DNA from: Dama dama
Lineage: Eukaryota; Chordata; Mammalia; Artiodactyla; Cervidae
Assembly (NCBI RefSeq): GCF_033118175.1
Contig: NC_083697.1
Span: forward strand, 22,790,001 to 22,854,000
Length of the DNA stretch: 64,000 bases
Reading direction: 5' to 3'
Shown here: piece by piece, positions 45,611-57,220 of the stretch
Layout: each line of letters opens with the position of its first letter
How positions within the stretch are numbered: the first letter of the stretch is position 1
Made by a program: the position numbers and the translations under genes
The notes under the pieces: model-generated
Seen by the model: the letters and a program-made list of their open reading frames with translations, nothing else
What the model was told of the DNA's origin: nothing
The model's database searches: none

Positions 45611-46124
45611 GGGGAGAGGAAATAACATGGAAAAATAATAATAGGTAACCAGTTCCATGACAGAAGTATAAGAAAAGTGATTTGGGACAAAGAAAAGTGC
45701 AATTTATTCAGATTTTAAAATTTTACCAATGCTGAAATGCTAACAACGTGCTGAGAAGTGTGTTACCATCTGAAGATATGGTGCAGAATAAAATATAATC
45801 TCATAGTTTAAGGAGCTTAAAGTTTTATCATAAAGATAAATGTAAATGTATTTGGCAGCCAAAGGAACACCAAACCATGTGTTTAAGGGGCAGATCTGAG
45901 AAGGGACCCAGAGAGGAGATATCTAAATTGATACTGAAAGGTTTAAAGGTTAAGCAGGATTAGATGAAGATGGGTTAGAAGATTTCATAGAGGAAACTTG
46001 CAAATACAGATGCTGGTATTGAAACAGCCCTCTCAGCAGCATTAGATAGTGACTTTCAGATTCTGTTACTTTCCACGTTTCTGTTTTTCTTCTTACCTGT
46101 CTGGCACCTTCCATTTTTTAAGTG
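45611..46124. other. Unassigned intergenic DNA
   Basis: No gene or named repeat seen. Confidence 0.5.
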
Positions 46125-46515
46125 TGATTTTTTTTTGAGCTATGATTGATGCACAGTATCATACAAGTTATAAGCGTACAACATAGTGATGCGCAATTAT
46201 TAAAGGCTATACTCTGTTTATAGTTTTTTTTCGATAAAATATTGGCTATATTCTCTGTGTCGTACAATATATCCTTGTAGTTTATTTATTTTGTAAACAA
46301 TAATTTGTACTTTTAATCCCTACCCCTATCATGCCCCTCCCTCTCCCCCATCTCCCCTGGTAACCACTAGTTTGTTCTCTATATCCATGAAGTGAATCTA
46401 TTTCCTAGGTGCTATATTCATGAGTTTGTATTTTTTTAGATTCCATGCATAAGTGGTATCATAGAGTAGTTGTCTTTCTCTGTCTGACTTATTTCATTTA
46501 GCATAATACCTTCTG
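46125..46515 (-). mobile_element. Older L1 3' end
   Basis: ACAAGTTATAAGCGTACAAC, CATCTCCCCTGGTAACCACT, TTAGATTCCATGCATAAGTG and TTATTTCATTTAGCATAATA are antisense L1 3' UTR text. Confidence 0.75.
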
Positions 46516-46930
46516 TCATATCTTTTCCTTTTACCTGTCAGGCTCCTTCTCAGTCTTCTTGGTCCTGAGTTTCTTTCCCTTCTCTTTCCTCACTCCCCTG
46601 CTAGGAGTGTTTTAACTATCAAGTCCATATGCTGAGCCCTGAGCTGTGATCAGTGAGTGCTGCGGATCAGCTCATGTCTGTGCCCTCCATCACGTTCTCG
46701 TCACCTGGTGGTGGGGCCGCTGCGGCTCATGCCCTCTAGCAGTTCCATTGCCACCAGGATTCCTGCAGCAGCCACATGTCTCCTTGAGGAACGCCTCTCA
46801 GCCTAGGGTGGAGGCCTCTAAATTTTGAAATTTCCTTTCTTGCTCACTTTCCATTGACTTTAAACGTGGTAGCTGTTATCTGCAGTTGCTATTTCTGTGC
46901 CCCTAGAATCCTCTTATATCTTCATTTTGT
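46516..46930. other. Unassigned intergenic DNA
   Basis: No gene seen. A (TG)n run of about 14 bp ends it. Confidence 0.5.
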
Positions 46931-47125
46931 GTGTGTGTGTGTGTTAGTTGCTCGCTCTCTTTGCAACCCCGTGCATTATAGCTGACCAGGCTCCTTTGTC
47001 CATGGAATTCTCCAGGCAAGAATTCTGGAATGAGTTGCCATGCCCTTCTCCAGTGGATCTTCCCAGCCCAGGGATTGAACCTGGGTCTCCTGCATTGCTG
47101 TCTGAGCCACCAGAGAAGCCTGTCT
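46931..47125 (-). mobile_element. Bov-tA SINE
   Basis: Body and head recognisable (GGGATTGAACCTGGGTCTCC, GAGCCACCAGAGAAGCC). A short deletion in the head removes part of the GCAGGCAG segment. Confidence 0.85.
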
Positions 47126-47457
47126 CCCTTAGTAGATCCCTACATTTTACTACTGAACTAACATTTATATTAAACTTTTCTGTTTAAATAACTGACACAG
47201 TTTTTGTCTCTTGATCGGAACTTGGGTGATGGAATGAGGCTGAGAGAGGAGTTGGGAATGATTGCAAGTAGCACAAGCCGCAACAAAGAAGAATTAAATG
47301 GTTTGACTTCATTAAAGTTAAGGACTTCTCTGATATACATTGTTAAGAAAATGAAAAAACTAAACAAGTCCTACTGTACTGCCCAGAGAACTATATTCAA
47401 TATCCTATAATAAACCATAATGGAAAAGAATATTTAAAGAGTATATATCCTGAAATA

Positions 47458-47597
47458 TGTTGGTACCACTGACTCGTTGGACATGAGTTTGAGCAAGCTC
47501 CAGGAGTTGGTGATGGACAAGGAAGCCTGGCGTGCTGCAGTCCATGGGGTTGCAGAGTTGGACTCTATTGAGTGACTGAACTGAACTGAATTTTCCT
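47458..47597 (+). mobile_element. BovB 3' end, short
   Basis: GGACATGAGTTTGAGCAAGC, GAAGCCTGGCGTGCTGCAGT and the CTGAACTGAACTGAA tail. Confidence 0.9.
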
Positions 47598-48009
47598 CAC
47601 TCCACCCACAACTTGAAGCTTTCCTCAAACATACTGAAGAATCTTAACAACTAATCATTGAATGATTGATTGCAAAGTTGACCAGGCTTTAGCTTTAAAT
47701 TCCACAGAATTGCTGATTTCAAGGAGTGCCTAAGAAGCTCTGCAAATAAACACATTGCCCAGGTGTCTGAAATGCTCCCTCCCTTTCCCTTTGTCTTGCA
47801 AGTTTACATTAGTCTGTTTCAATATCTCATTAGCAGAATGAATAGGATCCTCTAGTCCTTTGAGGGGAGGCAGTTGAAGGATTCATATGATCTTGCTTTC
47901 ACCTGTTTATCAGCTTCTCTCTCTTCACATCTACTCACCTAAGGGCCCTTCCTTTTCTGTCTTCCACTGATAGAGTACTTGCTGATATCCCCTCCACTTT
48001 GTAAATATT
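47598..48009. other. Unassigned intergenic DNA
   Basis: No gene or repeat recognised. 47690-47765 may be a MER5A scrap. Confidence 0.45.
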
Positions 48010-48335
48010 CTTTTTTAAAAAATTATTTATCTATTTATTTTTGTTGCACTGGGTATTAGTTGCTTTGCACGGGCTTTTCTCTAGTTATGGCTAGCTGGGG
48101 CTACTCTTCATTGAGGTACAAGGGCTTCTCTTTGTGGTGGTTTCTCTTGTTGCAGAGAATGGACTCTGGGCGCCCAGGCTTCAGGAATTACAGCTCGTAG
48201 GCTCTAGAGCACAGGCTCAGTAGTTGTGCATGGGCCTAGTTGCCCTGTGACATGTGGAATCTTCCCAGACCAGAGATCCAACCTGTGTCCCCTGCATTGG
48301 CAGGCAGCTTCTTATCCACTGTGCCACCTTGCCTC
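48010..48335 (-). mobile_element. Long tRNA-derived SINE (CHR type)
   Basis: GGGCTTTTCTCTAGTTATGG, TCTTTGTGGTGGTTTCTCTT, GCTCAGTAGTTGTGCATGGG and CAACCTGTGTCCCCTGCATT are the antisense of the longer CHR-type element. Confidence 0.8.
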
Positions 48336-48344
48336 CTTTTCTTT

Positions 48345-48482
48345 TTCTTTCTTTCTTTTTTTTTTTTTTTTTTTAAGGCCATGAAGCATGTGGGATCTTA
48401 GTTCCTTGACCAGGCATCGAACCTGTGCCCCTGCATAGGGAGTGTACCACCATCATAGGAAGAGAACCACCAGGGAAGTCCC
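48345..48482 (-). mobile_element. tRNA-derived SINE (CHR type), short form
   Basis: T-run, then GTGGGATCTTAGTTCCTTGA, AGGCATCGAACCTGTGCCCC and ACCACCAGGGAAGTCC. Directly next to the longer copy. Confidence 0.8.
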
Positions 48483-49389
48483 TCCTTTTCTTTTTTGACC
48501 AGTCTCACAATGTTTCCAATATCTGTTATACTTTAGAGGGGACCCTTCTCTGAAAATAGAAGTTCTTTCCAGGCCATGATATAAGTTTCTAGTAAAAGCA
48601 AATGAATGAAAATATAGCAAGAAATGACATTTCACAAGGAAGTTGCCTGAAAGTGGGCTGTTGTAGTAAAAAGAGGCCAACTCCCAGTCCTTGGTCCCCA
48701 CGGCCTGATCACTTCCACCCCTCAGGACTCCATCACATCGTGTGGTTGGCTGTCTGATCCTCAGCAGACCATGTGGATTACACTATGTACATTGGCACTT
48801 GTTACACAGCAAGTGCAAACAGCTGGGTTTCTTGCTCTTCATCCACTGCCAAGATATTATTCCTCATAAGGCCTTTTAACTGCTTTTGCAGTTAGTAACA
48901 TCAGCGACTAGGAAATCAAACATTTTATCTAGTGGTTTGTTAACGCAATGCTATTTTCCAGATGTTTTCTAGGGCTGTTCCTCAGATGTTGATTTGTGAT
49001 GGCGTTGATATTTTCTTTCTATAGCCTTTTATTATTTTTAAGCAGTGATATTTAATTTCGTTAGGTGAAATGTCCTTTCCAAACTCTTTGTTTCTGATGA
49101 CACACAGTTATTTTGTGCCTCGTGTTAATCCCACAAACTACGGGACTTGGCCCAGTTGTAGACAGGACTAGACAACAGATGCATTAGAGGAAATGCTGCA
49201 CCAGACTTTGGCTCCTGTTGAGGCTACCAGACACGTAATGGATCGTAGGCCCGGGAAATGTTAGGCTGAGGGAGATTATTTACCCAGATCTTCCCTTTAT
49301 TCACAAAACATAGCTAGAAGTTGTAGATGCTAAATGATTTTATTCTGGGCCACACAACTAGTTGTCAGTAAAATGAGAACTAGAACCCA
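48483..49389. other. Unassigned intergenic DNA
   Basis: No gene or named repeat seen. Confidence 0.5.
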
Positions 49390-49635
49390 GATCTCCCAGG
49401 TACATGTGTGTGTGCGTGCTAAGTCACTTCAGTTGTGTTCAACTCTTTGTGACTCTAAGGACTGTAGCCCACCAGGCTCCTCTGTCCATGGGCATTCTCC
49501 AGGAAAGAATACTGGAGTGGGTTGCCATGCCCTTCTCCAGGGATCTTCCCCACCCAGGAATCCAACCTGAGTCTCCTGCATTGCAGGCAGATTCTTTACC
49601 ACTGAGATATGGAGGAAGATCTCTCCTAGGTACAG
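49390..49635 (-). mobile_element. Bov-tA SINE
   Basis: Body and head present. Flanks AGATCTCCCAGGTACA and AGATCTCTCCTAGGTACA look like a diverged target-site duplication. Confidence 0.85.
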
Positions 49636-50331
49636 GGGAGAGGAAATCTTTTTTTAAATTCTTTTCACCTGAAGGCATATGTGTAAATTTGTTTGTCCCT
49701 TTCAGTGGTCCAAGGGCACATTCATTGACAAAAAAGTCTCTTGGTAGCATTTCGAAAAGGCGGGATAAACTCTTGCTGCCCCGGTCTACAGGAACCATCA
49801 CTCTTCCCCAGTGAGCCCCCCTGAGTGTCTCTACCACCTGCCCACCCTTCTTATAGGCTGGCACCAAGATTTCACACAGATGGACTGATTCCCGTGCAAA
49901 GCTGTTTTGCCAAGAATGGTTTCAGTTTCTCTACTCTCCAATTCCTCCTTTCTCCCCACAAGCTCTCCTAGATCATATAGACCTACCAAGGTCCCCTGAA
50001 AGTGTTGTGATCATCTATTTCTCCATCCCTCGTGAGAGAGAGAGGAGAAGGAATCAGTTCAGGGTGCTATGAGGCAGAAACGCTTTGAAAGTTTGACAGC
50101 AGTTTATAAATAACACAGGGTGGATGCAGCTGACAATAGGAAGGATATATATGAGAAATACCATCATCAAAAAATGCCTTCCTTTAAAAGGAAGGATGAC
50201 AACATACAGCCCAAATCCCCAAAAAGCTTAACAGAAATTCTCATAAAACTGTAGGTAGGCTTACACTCTATGACGTAAGTTTTAAACTCTGGATCTGGAC
50301 TGAAAACATCACCTGCTTTAGGTCTTCCCAT
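49636..50331. other. Unassigned intergenic DNA
   Basis: No gene or named repeat seen. Confidence 0.5.
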
Positions 50332-50471
50332 AGACACTTAAGTGAAAGTGAAAGTGAAGTTGCTCAGTCGTGTCCGACTCTTTGCAACTCCATGGACTAT
50401 AGCCTACCACGCTCCTCTGTCCGTGGGATCTTCCAGGCAAGAGTACTGGAGTGGGTTGCCAAGACACTAAA
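50332..50471 (-). mobile_element. Bov-A unit (Bov-A2 half)
   Basis: Begins with AGTGAAAGTGAAAGTGAAG, then one Bov-A unit ending GGAGTGGGTTGCCA. AGACACT flanks on both sides. Confidence 0.9.
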
Positions 50472-51617
50472 GAGCTACAGAAAAATGCAGTTGACCAGCA
50501 AAACACTTTAAGATTCAGCCGTAATCTATAGACTGTCAACTTGAGGGTAACTGGTAAAGTAATCTGTGGTCTTTTTTTGGTCTGATTTAATTCATGATAT
50601 TTCTCTGCAGCTAGCTTTACAGGTGAAACTGAAGCACAGCTGCCACATTGTAAACCCACAAAGTGAAATAAGCAGTGTCCGGTGATTAGCTACAGGGCCC
50701 CAGTGTCGCTCCTCTAACAGCCCTTCTTGCTTCCTTCACTGGAATCCTTCCATGTGGGCTCAGTGATGCTCATGCATCCAGGGCACAGAGACCTGGGATT
50801 CAAAGCCACGATCGGGCAAAGGAGAGGAGGCCATTACTTGCTCTTGGAATTTGGATCAGATGAGTCAACAATAGCAAAGAAGGCCTGGAACAGGAGCTTC
50901 AAAATCTAAGTCAAAACTCGCCCTGAATAGAACAGACCTGATGCACTCTATTGGATTCTATTTGCTCTTTCACTATTTGCCATCCTTTCGGTTTGTATGT
51001 ATTCAGCTTTGTTGGTACTATTGTCCTGTAATAGCCGCCAATGCACTTGGGGTCAGCAGACTGTGGTGGTCCAGTCTGACCCCACCTTTAAGGGGTTCCC
51101 CTCACCCGGGCACCGAGGCCAGACTCCGCTGTGCAAATGTACGAGGAACTGCTGGTCACAGGCCTGGCTCACCAGCTCCACCCCGCCCACACGGCTTTCT
51201 CTCACCTCTTGGATTTCCATGTTGCTGCCTCCCTGGGGCTTGAGTCCTCACCCATCTGCTTTCAGCTTAATGTTTAAGTTTGTTTTTTCTCTCAGCCGCC
51301 TTTTCTTCTTTCTCCTTTGTCCTTAAGAATCCACAGACCAGCTTGGGGTAGCAATGTCCTTCTATGCTTAGCTTCATCCTCCAGATTTACCAAACCATAT
51401 CCTGACCTTGGAGACAGCTGTGCTCCAGTCAGGTCCAGATATACCTTAGAAGTGGTGGTAGTGAGGAGTATATTTACAAAGAAGTTTTCTATTCAAGATG
51501 GTTGTAGTAAAGCGAGTTAGATATGGAGAGGGAGAGTGAGAGTGAGTTCTTCAGTTGTTCATACTATTCAGCTCTTCAAAAAATATTTGTTCTTCCACTG
51601 TGTCAAAGAAATAGAAT
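50472..51617. other. Unassigned intergenic DNA, partly GC-rich
   Basis: 51050-51240 is GC-richer (CCCTCACCCGGGCACCGAGG). No gene family recognised in the open frames. Confidence 0.5.
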
Positions 51618-51848
51618 TTGATGATGATGTGTGTGTTAGTTGTCCAGTCATGTCCGACTCTGTGCGATCCCATGGACTGGAGCCTGCCAGGCTCCTCTGT
51701 CCATGGAATTCTCCAGGCAAGAATACCAGAGTGGGTTGCCATTCCCTTCTCCAGGGGATCTTCTTGACCCAGGGATTGAACCCAGGTCTTCTGCACTTCA
51801 GGTGGATTCTTTACCATCTGAGCCACCAGGGAAGCCCAACTGATGATA
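51618..51848 (-). mobile_element. Bov-tA SINE
   Basis: Complete body and head ending GAGCCACCAGGGAAGCCC, flanked by TGATGAT copies. Confidence 0.9.
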
Positions 51849-51885
51849 TTAACATGCATTTATATTAAGACGTTCTGTATTCAAA

Positions 51886-52092
51886 TTGAGGGCTTCCCAG
51901 GTTGCTCAGTGGTAAAGAATTTGCCTGCCGATGCAGGAGAAGAAGGTTTGATTCCTCAGTCGGGAAGATCCTATGAAGTAGGGAACGGGAACCACTCCAG
52001 TATTCTTGCCTGGAAAGTTTCATGGACAGAGGAGCCTGTCAGGCTGCAATCCATGGGGTCACAAAAAGTTGGACATGACTGAGCATGCACAC
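51886..52092 (+). mobile_element. Bov-tA SINE, inverted to its neighbour
   Basis: GGGCTTCCCAGGTTGCTCAG to GACATGACTGAGCATGC. Lies about 40 bp from the Bov-tA on the other strand. Confidence 0.9.
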
Positions 52093-52145
52093 ATATTTAT
52101 TGGGTATGTATAATTCATCTACCTAGCAAGCTCTTAGCTTCTTTG

Positions 52146-54112
52146 GGGCAGAGACTGAATTTTCGTTTTTTTTTTTTTTTTTTTTTTTAGTTGTGAGTTT
52201 TTTTTTTTTTATTTTTTATTTTTTTTTTTTATTATTTTTATTTATTTTTTTTTCCAGTGGGTTTTGTCATACATTGATATGAATCAGCCATGGATTTACA
52301 TGTATTCCCAATCCCGATCCCCCCTCCCACCTCCCTCTCCACCCGATTCCTCTAGGTCTTCCCAGTGCACCAGGCCGGAGCACTTGTCTCGTGCATCCCA
52401 CCTGGGCTGGTGATCTGTTTCACCATAGATAGCATACATGCTGTTCTTTTGAAATATCCCACCCTCACATTCTCCCACAAAGTTCAAAAGTCTGTTCTGT
52501 ATTTCTGTGTCTCTTTTTCTGTTCTGCATATAGGGTTATCGTTATCACCTTTCTAAATTCCATATACATGTGTCAGTATGCTGTAATGTTCTTTATCTTT
52601 CTGGCTTACTTCACTCTGTATAAGGGGCTCCAGCTTCATCCATCTCATTAGGACTGAGACTGAATTTTCTATTACCTCTTTTTATTTTTTGTATTACAGA
52701 ATTTTAAAAATTTAATTTATTTTTTATTGAATGATAATTGCTTTATAGAATATTACTGTTTTCTGTCAAACCTAAACATGAATCAGCCATAGGTATACAT
52801 ATATCCCTTCCCTTTTGAAACTGCCTCCCATCTCTCCCTCCCCATCCCACCCCTCTAGGTTGATACAGAGCTCCTGTTTGAGTTTCCTGAGCCGTACAGC
52901 AAATTCCCATTGGCTCTCTATTTTACACATGGTGATATAAGTTTCTGTGTTACTCTTTCCATACAGCTCACCCTCTCTTCCCCTCTCCCCATGTCCATAA
53001 ATCTATTCTCTATGTCTGTTTCTCCACTGTTGCCCTGTAAATAAATTCTTCAGTACCATTTTTCTAGATTCCGTATATATGTGTTAAAATATGGTATTTA
53101 TCTTTCTAACTCACTTCACTCTGTATAATAGGTTCTAGGTTCATCCACCTCATTAAAACTGACTCAAATGTGTTCCTTTTTATGGCTGAGTAATATTCCA
53201 TTGTGTATATATACCACAACTTCTTTATCCATTCATCTGTCGATGGACATCTAGGTTGCTTCCATGTTCTAGCTATTGTAAATAGTGCTGCAATGAACAA
53301 TGGGATACATGTGATCTCTTTCAATTTTGATTTCCTCAGGGCATATGCCTAGGAGTGGGATTGCTGGGTCATATGGTGGTTTTATTCCTAGTTTTTTAAG
53401 AAATCTCCATACTGTCTTCCATAGTGGCTGTATCAATTTACATTCCCACCAACAGTACAAGAGAGTTCCCTTTTCTCCACACCCTCTCCAGCATTTATTG
53501 TTTGTAGTCTTTTTGATGAAGGCCATTCTGGCCGGTGTGAGGTGATATCTCATTGTAGTTTTGATTTGCATTTCTCTAATAATGAGCAATATTGAGCATC
53601 TTTTCATGTGTTTGTTAGCCATCTGTATGTCTTCTTTGGAGAAATGTCTGTTTAGGTCTTTTTCCCACTTTTTGATTGGGCTGTTTGTTTCTCTGGTATT
53701 GAGTTGTATGAACTGCTTGTGTATTTTGGAAATTAATCTGTTGTCAGTTGTTTTATTTGCTATTATTTTCTCCCATTCTGAGGGTTGTCTTTTTACCTTG
53801 TTTATAGTTTCCTTTGTTGTGCAAAAGCTTTTAAGTTTAATTAGGTCCCACTTGTTTACTTTTGTTTTTATTTCCATTACTCTAGGATGTGGGTCATAGA
53901 GGATCTTACTTTGATTTATGTCATTGAGTGTTCTGCCTATGTTTTCCTCTAGGAGTTTTACAATTTCTGGTCTTACATTTAGGTCTTCAATCCATTTTGA
54001 GCTTATCTTTGTGTGGTGTTTGGAAGTGTTCTGATTTCGTTCTTTTACATGTAGCTGTCCAGTTTTCCCAGCACCATTTATTGAAGAGGCTGTAGGGCAG
54101 AGACTGAATTTT
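52146..54112 (-). mobile_element. Older truncated L1, host of a nested L1
   Basis: Older L1 part 52670-54094 on the minus strand. Outer flanks GGGCAGAGACTGAATTTT at 52146-52163 and 54095-54112 are its target-site duplication. Contents: 3' UTR (to about 53090), then ORF2 C-terminal frame 53269-53877 (NRHFSKEDIQMANKHMKRCS, NKCWRGCGEKGTLLYCW, DPAIPLLGI). The 5' end is truncated in ORF2. Confidence 0.9.
52151..52669 (-). mobile_element. Young L1 3' end inserted in the older L1's target site
   Basis: Element 52165-52655 between GAGACTGAATTTTC copies (52151-52164 and 52656-52669). It is 3' UTR only, with a T-rich (antisense poly-A) stretch 52165-52253. Its text is near-identical to the L1 3' UTR at 7130-7430. 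Confidence 0.92.
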
Positions 54113-54409
54113 TTTCTCTCTTATTTTCCTTCCTGAATGGCCACTCAAGTTTTTAAGTGACTGAATTGACAGATCTACCAAACCAAGGCCAGCATGTCAC
54201 AAACTGTGAGCTGTAGATCCGTGTACAAATGTCACCACCCATTTGGAGGACAGTTCCTGTGGACTGTGGACCTGGCAAATCACACTGCGTGAGCACTGTT
54301 CCTTCCACCTCCCATTCAGCTCCAAAAGACTGAAGTTTAATTCAAATGAAATTCCATTAAAATGAATATCAAGTAATGACTGTATCAAGAGGACCAAAAC
54401 CAGGACCTT
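54113..54409. other. Unassigned intergenic DNA
   Basis: No gene or repeat recognised. Confidence 0.5.
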
Positions 54410-55045
54410 TATTATTATTATTTTGTTTTTTACAAATGTATTTTATGAAAGTATAGTTAGTTTGTTAATTTGTGTTAATTTCTGCTGTACAGCAAAATGA
54501 CTCAGTTATGCATATATATACATTCTTTTTCATACCGTTTTCCATTATGGTTTATCACAGGATACTAAATATAGTTCCTTGTGCAATACAGTAGGACCTT
54601 GTTGTTTATCCATTCTATATATGAGTGAGTGAGTGCAAGTCACTCAGTCGTGTCCCACTCTTTGCAACCCCATGGATTATACAGTTCATGGAATTCTCTA
54701 GGCCAGAATATTGGGTAGCCTTTCACTTCTCCAGGGGATCTTCCCAACCCAGGGATAGAACCTAGGTCTTTCGCATTGCAGGCAGATTCTTTACCAGCTG
54801 AGCCACAGGGAAGCCCAAGAATACCGGAGTGGGTAGCCTACCCCTTCTCCAGCAGATCTTCCTGACCCAGGAATTGATCCAGGGTCTCCTGCATTGCAGG
54901 CAGATTCTTTCCCAACTGAGCTATGAGGGAAGCCCTTTCTATATATAATAGTTTGGATCTGCTAATCCCAAACTCCCAGTCAAACCTTCCCCTACTCCCT
55001 CTCCCCCTTGAAAACCACAAGTCTATTCTCTAAGTCTAAAACTGA
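54410..55045 (-). mobile_element. Older L1 3' end, interrupted by a SINE
   Basis: TGCTGTACAGCAAAATGACT, TTTATCACAGGATACTAAAT, GCAATACAGTAGGACCTTGT, then after the SINE CCTTGAAAACCACAAGTC. Antisense L1 3' UTR. Confidence 0.8.
54613..54946 (-). mobile_element. Bov-tA SINE with a duplicated head, single insertion
   Basis: Between TTCTATATAT copies (54613-54622 and 54937-54946). A full Bov-tA (54623-54818) is followed by a second partial copy (54819-54935: GGAGTGGGTAGCCTACCCC to GAGCTATGAGGGAAGCC). Confidence 0.9.
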
Positions 55046-55068
55046 GATCTTTAGTCAATAAAACAGTA

Positions 55069-55072
<4 letters not shown>

Positions 55073-55110
<38 letters not shown>
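55073..55110. repeat. (GT)19 microsatellite
   Basis: 38 bp of pure GT, then GCGTGT. Likely length-variable. Confidence 0.95.
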
Positions 55111-55118
<8 letters not shown>

Positions 55119-55419
55119 GCATGAGGCTGGGCAGAAATTAGACTGAGGATGTCATGAAAAGGCAAATTTGGCCTGAGGGGCCTGTGGAAGTCAACAGGGC
55201 TTGTGGTTGCCAGGTCATTGGCCTTGCCTCTGACATTGCTTTGTGACTTGGGAAGGAGTTCAGGTGAAGGCCTTGTCTCGGTAAGAGCAAAACCTAACTG
55301 CCTTGTCTCCGTAATCTTCCCTGAACATCCCTCTGTAAGCATTAGCTGCCACCTCTGTTTTCCCACAGTGTGCTGTGTTTTTCTGTTTATTTAGGTAACT
55401 ATTTACCTTTTGTCATTTT
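55111..55419. other. Unassigned intergenic DNA
   Basis: No gene or repeat recognised. Confidence 0.5.
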
Positions 55420-55730
55420 TTTTTTAAGTTTAAATTTTAAAATATTTTTTTATTTTTGGCTACTCTGGACCTTTGCTGCCGCGTATGGGCTTTCTCTAGT
55501 TGCAGCGAGCAGGGCCTGCTCTCTAGCTGCAGCAGGCTTCCTTCTCATTGTGGTGGCCCCTCTTGTTGGGGTACACCAGCTCTAGGCATGCAGGCTTCAG
55601 TAGTTGTGGCACTCAGGGTTTAGTTACAGCATGTGGGATCTTCCTAGACCAGGGATCAATCCTGTGTCCCCTGCAGTGGAAGCAAGGAGCCTTAACCACT
55701 GGACTGCGAGGAAAATCCCCCCCTTTCATC
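55420..55730 (-). mobile_element. Long tRNA-derived SINE (CHR type)
   Basis: GGGCTTTCTCTAGTTGCAGC, GCTTCAGTAGTTGTGGCACT, AGGGATCAATCCTGTGTCCC and CCTTAACCACTGGACTGCGA, antisense, with a T-rich left end. Confidence 0.85.
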
Positions 55731-55784
55731 ATTCTTATTTGTGTATCTGAACTGAGTGACTACTTGCTGTGGGTCAGACAGCCT

Positions 55785-55965
55785 AGATTTTAATCCCCAG
55801 GTCTGGTCATCTCTATGATCTTTGTAATTAAACAGTTTTAGTCCTGACTTCTTCATTGGTAAATTGACAATAATCATAACTATCTCAAAGGTTTGCTGAT
55901 GAAGGTTAAATGAGATAATGAATGTAATACACTTAATTCAGTACTTGAGAGATAGTAAAAGATCA
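55785..55965 (+). mobile_element. MIR SINE (3' part)
   Basis: TGACTTCTTCATTGGTAAAT, GGTTAAATGAGATAATGAAT and GAGAGATAGTAAA fit MIR. Confidence 0.7.
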
Positions 55966-56202
55966 AAAAATTATGTTATTGTGTTTATTATTGTTGTTAT
56001 TTTTTCCTTTCTAGACTCTGACTTTATGAGAGTTAAATCTCTCTATGTAGAAGGCATCAAGAGATTTTTTTCTGTAAAAGCTCAGAAAGTCAGTATTTTA
56101 GGCTTTGCAACCAACATATATCTCTGTCACACATTGTTAAACAATAGTGAATCTATATATTTATATAATATAGTGAATATATATAAATAATAATAATAGT
56201 GA

Positions 56203-56223
56203 ATATATATATATATATATATA
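56203..56223. repeat. (AT)n run
   Basis: About 21 bp of alternating AT. TAGTGAATATAT also occurs just upstream (56171-56182). Confidence 0.9.
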
Positions 56224-56399
56224 GGTTTCTGCTACTACTTCTCATCATAAAGCAACTAAAACTCTTGCAATTTCCCAAGAACACTAGAAACATCTTTTAA
56301 TATTTAGTCTTTGACCCCAGTTGCTCACATAGGGCTCCTGAAAACCTTATAATCTTCTGGTGTTGGAAGTGTCTTTTGTTCTAATGAGGTGATTTTTTC

Positions 56400-56545
56400 T
56401 CTTTTAAAAAAATTAATTGCTCAATTATTTTTTAACTGTGCCCTACTGCATGTGAAATCTTAGTTCCTCAACCAGAGATCAAACTAGTGCCCTCTGCACT
56501 GGGAGCACAGTCTTAACCACTGGACTGCTAGGGAAGTCCTTCTAA
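56400..56545 (-). mobile_element. tRNA-derived SINE (CHR type)
   Basis: GAAATCTTAGTTCCTCAACC, AGAGATCAAACTAGTGCCCT and CTTAACCACTGGACTGCTAG, antisense. Confidence 0.8.
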
Positions 56546-56799
56546 AGAGAGGATTCTAGGTGGATTCCTGGATGATTCTTGGATGGGGACTGGTCACCAG
56601 AAAGACCAAGCCATGATAAGAATCTTAGAATTTTCAGCTCACAGCCTCTTCTTCTTCTCCAGAGAGACAGAAGAGGGGCTAGACACAGAATTAATATTTG
56701 ATCATGCCTAGATGAGGAAACCGCCACAAAATCCCAATCATATGGGGTTACAATTGCTTTCAGATTGGTGAACACATCCACACACTTCAGTGACGCACT

Positions 56800-57220
56800 T
56801 CAACTGCAAGGAAACAAAAGCTTCTGAGCTCGGGACCCTCCCAGATCCTGCCCAGGACTTGATATTTCTCTGTATCCTTTATCATATCCTTCAATACTGG
56901 TGAACTAAAGTGTTTCCTAAGTTCTGTGATCCCACTCTAGGAAAGTAAAAAATTCCAGGAGAGGGTTATGAGAACCCTTGATTTATCAACAACTTGGACA
57001 GAAGTTCTGGGTAACTTGAGGTCCATCTGATGGGAGGGGCAGTTACATGGGACTGAGTCCTTAGTCTGTGGAATGAGATGCTGTCTCCAAGCAGGCAGTG
57101 TCAGAATTGAGTTAAATTGTAGGACAATCGGCTGGTGTCAATGAATTGCGTGGTGGGGGGAAAACACCCATATCTGGTGTCAGAAGTGCTATGAGTCAGG
57201 TAGAAGCATGAGAGTGAAGG
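56800..57220 (+). mobile_element. Ancient LTR-like repeat, family uncertain
   Basis: CTAAGTTCTGTGATCCCACT, GAGAACCCTTGATTTATCAA, GTGTCAGAATTGAGTTAAAT, GGACAATCGGCTGGTGTC and ATCTGGTGTCAGAAGTGCTA recur together in mammalian genomes as an LTR-like repeat. I cannot name it. Confidence 0.4.

Noticed and set aside
53269..53877. 202-codon frame with nucleic-acid-binding look
   Set aside because: It is the C-terminal piece of L1 ORF2 in a truncated element, not a host gene.
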